Shown here one piece after another: positions 63,329 to 64,000 of a DNA stretch of 64,000 nucleotides. The DNA is from Lachnospiraceae bacterium (GTDB lineage: Bacteria > Bacillota > Clostridia > Lachnospirales > Lachnospiraceae). Below the pieces are notes generated by a model. It saw only the letters and a program-made list of their open reading frames with translations, was not told where the DNA came from and did not search any database. The DNA lies in NCBI GenBank assembly GCA_015056865.1, contig SVFM01000008.1:1-64000 (forward strand), given 5' to 3'. How positions within the stretch are numbered: the stretch's first letter is position 1; the number at the start of each line of letters is the position of its first letter. Both the position numbers and the translations under genes were made by a program.

Positions 63329-64000
63329 ATGGTAAAGTGTGGATTTTATGAAGCGGATATTACACCTCCTTTGGGTTGTAATATGCGTGGCTACAATCGC
63401 AAAAGAGTGGCGGACGGTGTGTTGGAGAAACTCTATGCCAGAGCCCTGGCAGTGGATGTGGATGGAGTTTGCGGCATTGTAATTTCTATCGATGCGATTG
63501 GAACACCACAAGCAATACATGATGTGGCAGTGGAAAGAATTGCTGCGGCCACAGGGATTTCCTCCGACCGGGTTTTGATCAACGCAACCCATACCCATAC
63601 GGGAGGTCCCTTGGGGGGAAATATTGAACCCAACTATATAGCGGATCCGATTTACAATGATCTTTTGAGCCGCATTGTAGGCGACTGTGGTATTCTGGCG
63701 TATCAGCGCCTGCAGCCCGCAGGAGCCAAGGTGGGCAGAACGGATGTGCATGGTATTTCCTTTATCCGCAATTATGTGATGAAGAATGGCCAGGTTTGGA
63801 TGAACCCCGGCTGGCAAAACCCGGATGTAGTCGAACCTTTCGGAGAGTTGGATCCGGAGCTGGCAGTGATGTTTATCTGCGACGAGCAGGATCATCCCAT
63901 GGGAGCTCTCGTGAATTTTGGCCTACATAACGATTGTATTTCAGATAGAAAGCCTTGCACCAAATATTGTAGTGACTATGTGGGCATTCTGGCAAAAGAA
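63329..64000 (+). CDS. neutral-ceramidase-like metallo-amidase, tandem copy 4 (partial)
   Basis: The 5' half of a fourth paralogue is present up to about residue 224 and runs off the window. It starts MVKCGFYEADITPPLGCNM and has NATHTHTGGPLG. The next region is NFGLHNDC, where the second histidine of the HH pair is asparagine while the first is retained. Its ligand status in the C-terminal half is unknown. Confidence 0.78.
   Translation, partial: MVKCGFYEADITPPLGCNMRGYNRKRVADGVLEKLYARALAVDVDGVCGIVISIDAIGTPQAIHDVAVERIAAATGISSDRVLINATHTHTGGPLGGNIEPNYIADPIYNDLLSRIVGDCGILAYQRLQPAGAKVGRTDVHGISFIRNYVMKNGQVWMNPGWQNPDVVEPFGELDPELAVMFICDEQDHPMGALVNFGLHNDCISDRKPCTKYCSDYVGILAKE

Overview
The window looks like a chromosome segment spanning the replication origin of a low-GC Gram-positive anaerobe. 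It is most likely a member of the Clostridia, probably Lachnospiraceae. The support is the rpmH-dnaA-dnaN-recF-gyrB-gyrA order, Bacillus/Clostridium-type promoters and ribosome binding sites, a tryptophan T-box, a cobalamin riboswitch, ECF-type vitamin transporters, and families such as DUF3881 that I associate with Lachnospiraceae. Species was not determined.

Region 1 (1-11.8 kb, minus strand) is the left replichore next to oriC: tRNA-Arg with a degenerate second copy, a DUF3881 gene, serS, a DUF4446 gene, parB, parA, a parS cluster, rsmG, mnmG, mnmE, jag, yidC, yidD, rnpA and rpmH. Region 2 (11.8-13.9 kb) holds two clusters of DnaA boxes flanking dnaA. Region 3 (13.9-20.9 kb, plus strand) is dnaN, an S4-domain gene, recF, gyrB and gyrA.

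Region 4 (21-31.9 kb) is mixed metabolism: a MATE exporter, a broken Rpn-type nuclease gene, a probable pantothenate ECF-S gene divergent from coaBC, a polar amino acid ABC transporter with a rearranged binding protein, a DeoR regulator convergent with a sugar kinase, an EamA transporter and a cysteine-cluster protein. Region 5 (31.9-35.5 kb) holds an Rpn-family nuclease with a 24-bp minisatellite, a second predicted nuclease, and a cobalamin-riboswitch operon (DUF4430 protein plus ECF-S).

Region 6 (35.5-47.2 kb) contains a DUF368 transporter, a two-component system, mutS2, murG, a small TSCPD protein, trpBA under a T-box, and pgi. Region 7 (47.2-59.2 kb) has an AraC regulator, a 25-residue membrane peptide, a dehydrogenase and a SodC-like gene with decayed duplicates, two nearly identical Rpn genes, GtrA, and a luxS-mtnN-sigma-factor cluster followed by two lipoprotein genes. 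Region 8 (59.2 kb to the end) is a tandem array of at least four neutral-ceramidase-like genes; the last is cut by the window edge.

Two patterns stand out. First, three about 190-210 bp palindromic elements (40.9, 45.6 and 49.5 kb) share a core that folds with compensatory changes and a GNRA hairpin, while their long outer arms differ completely in sequence yet stay complementary. Second, all three intact Rpn genes have a good promoter whose predicted start lies at or one base before an inverted repeat; that repeat can pair locally with the Shine-Dalgarno sequence or at long range with a matching repeat in the 3' untranslated region, which suggests an mRNA switch. An ECF sigma factor fused to a membrane anchor and outer domain, with a candidate target promoter before the adjacent lipoproteins, is a third candidate system.
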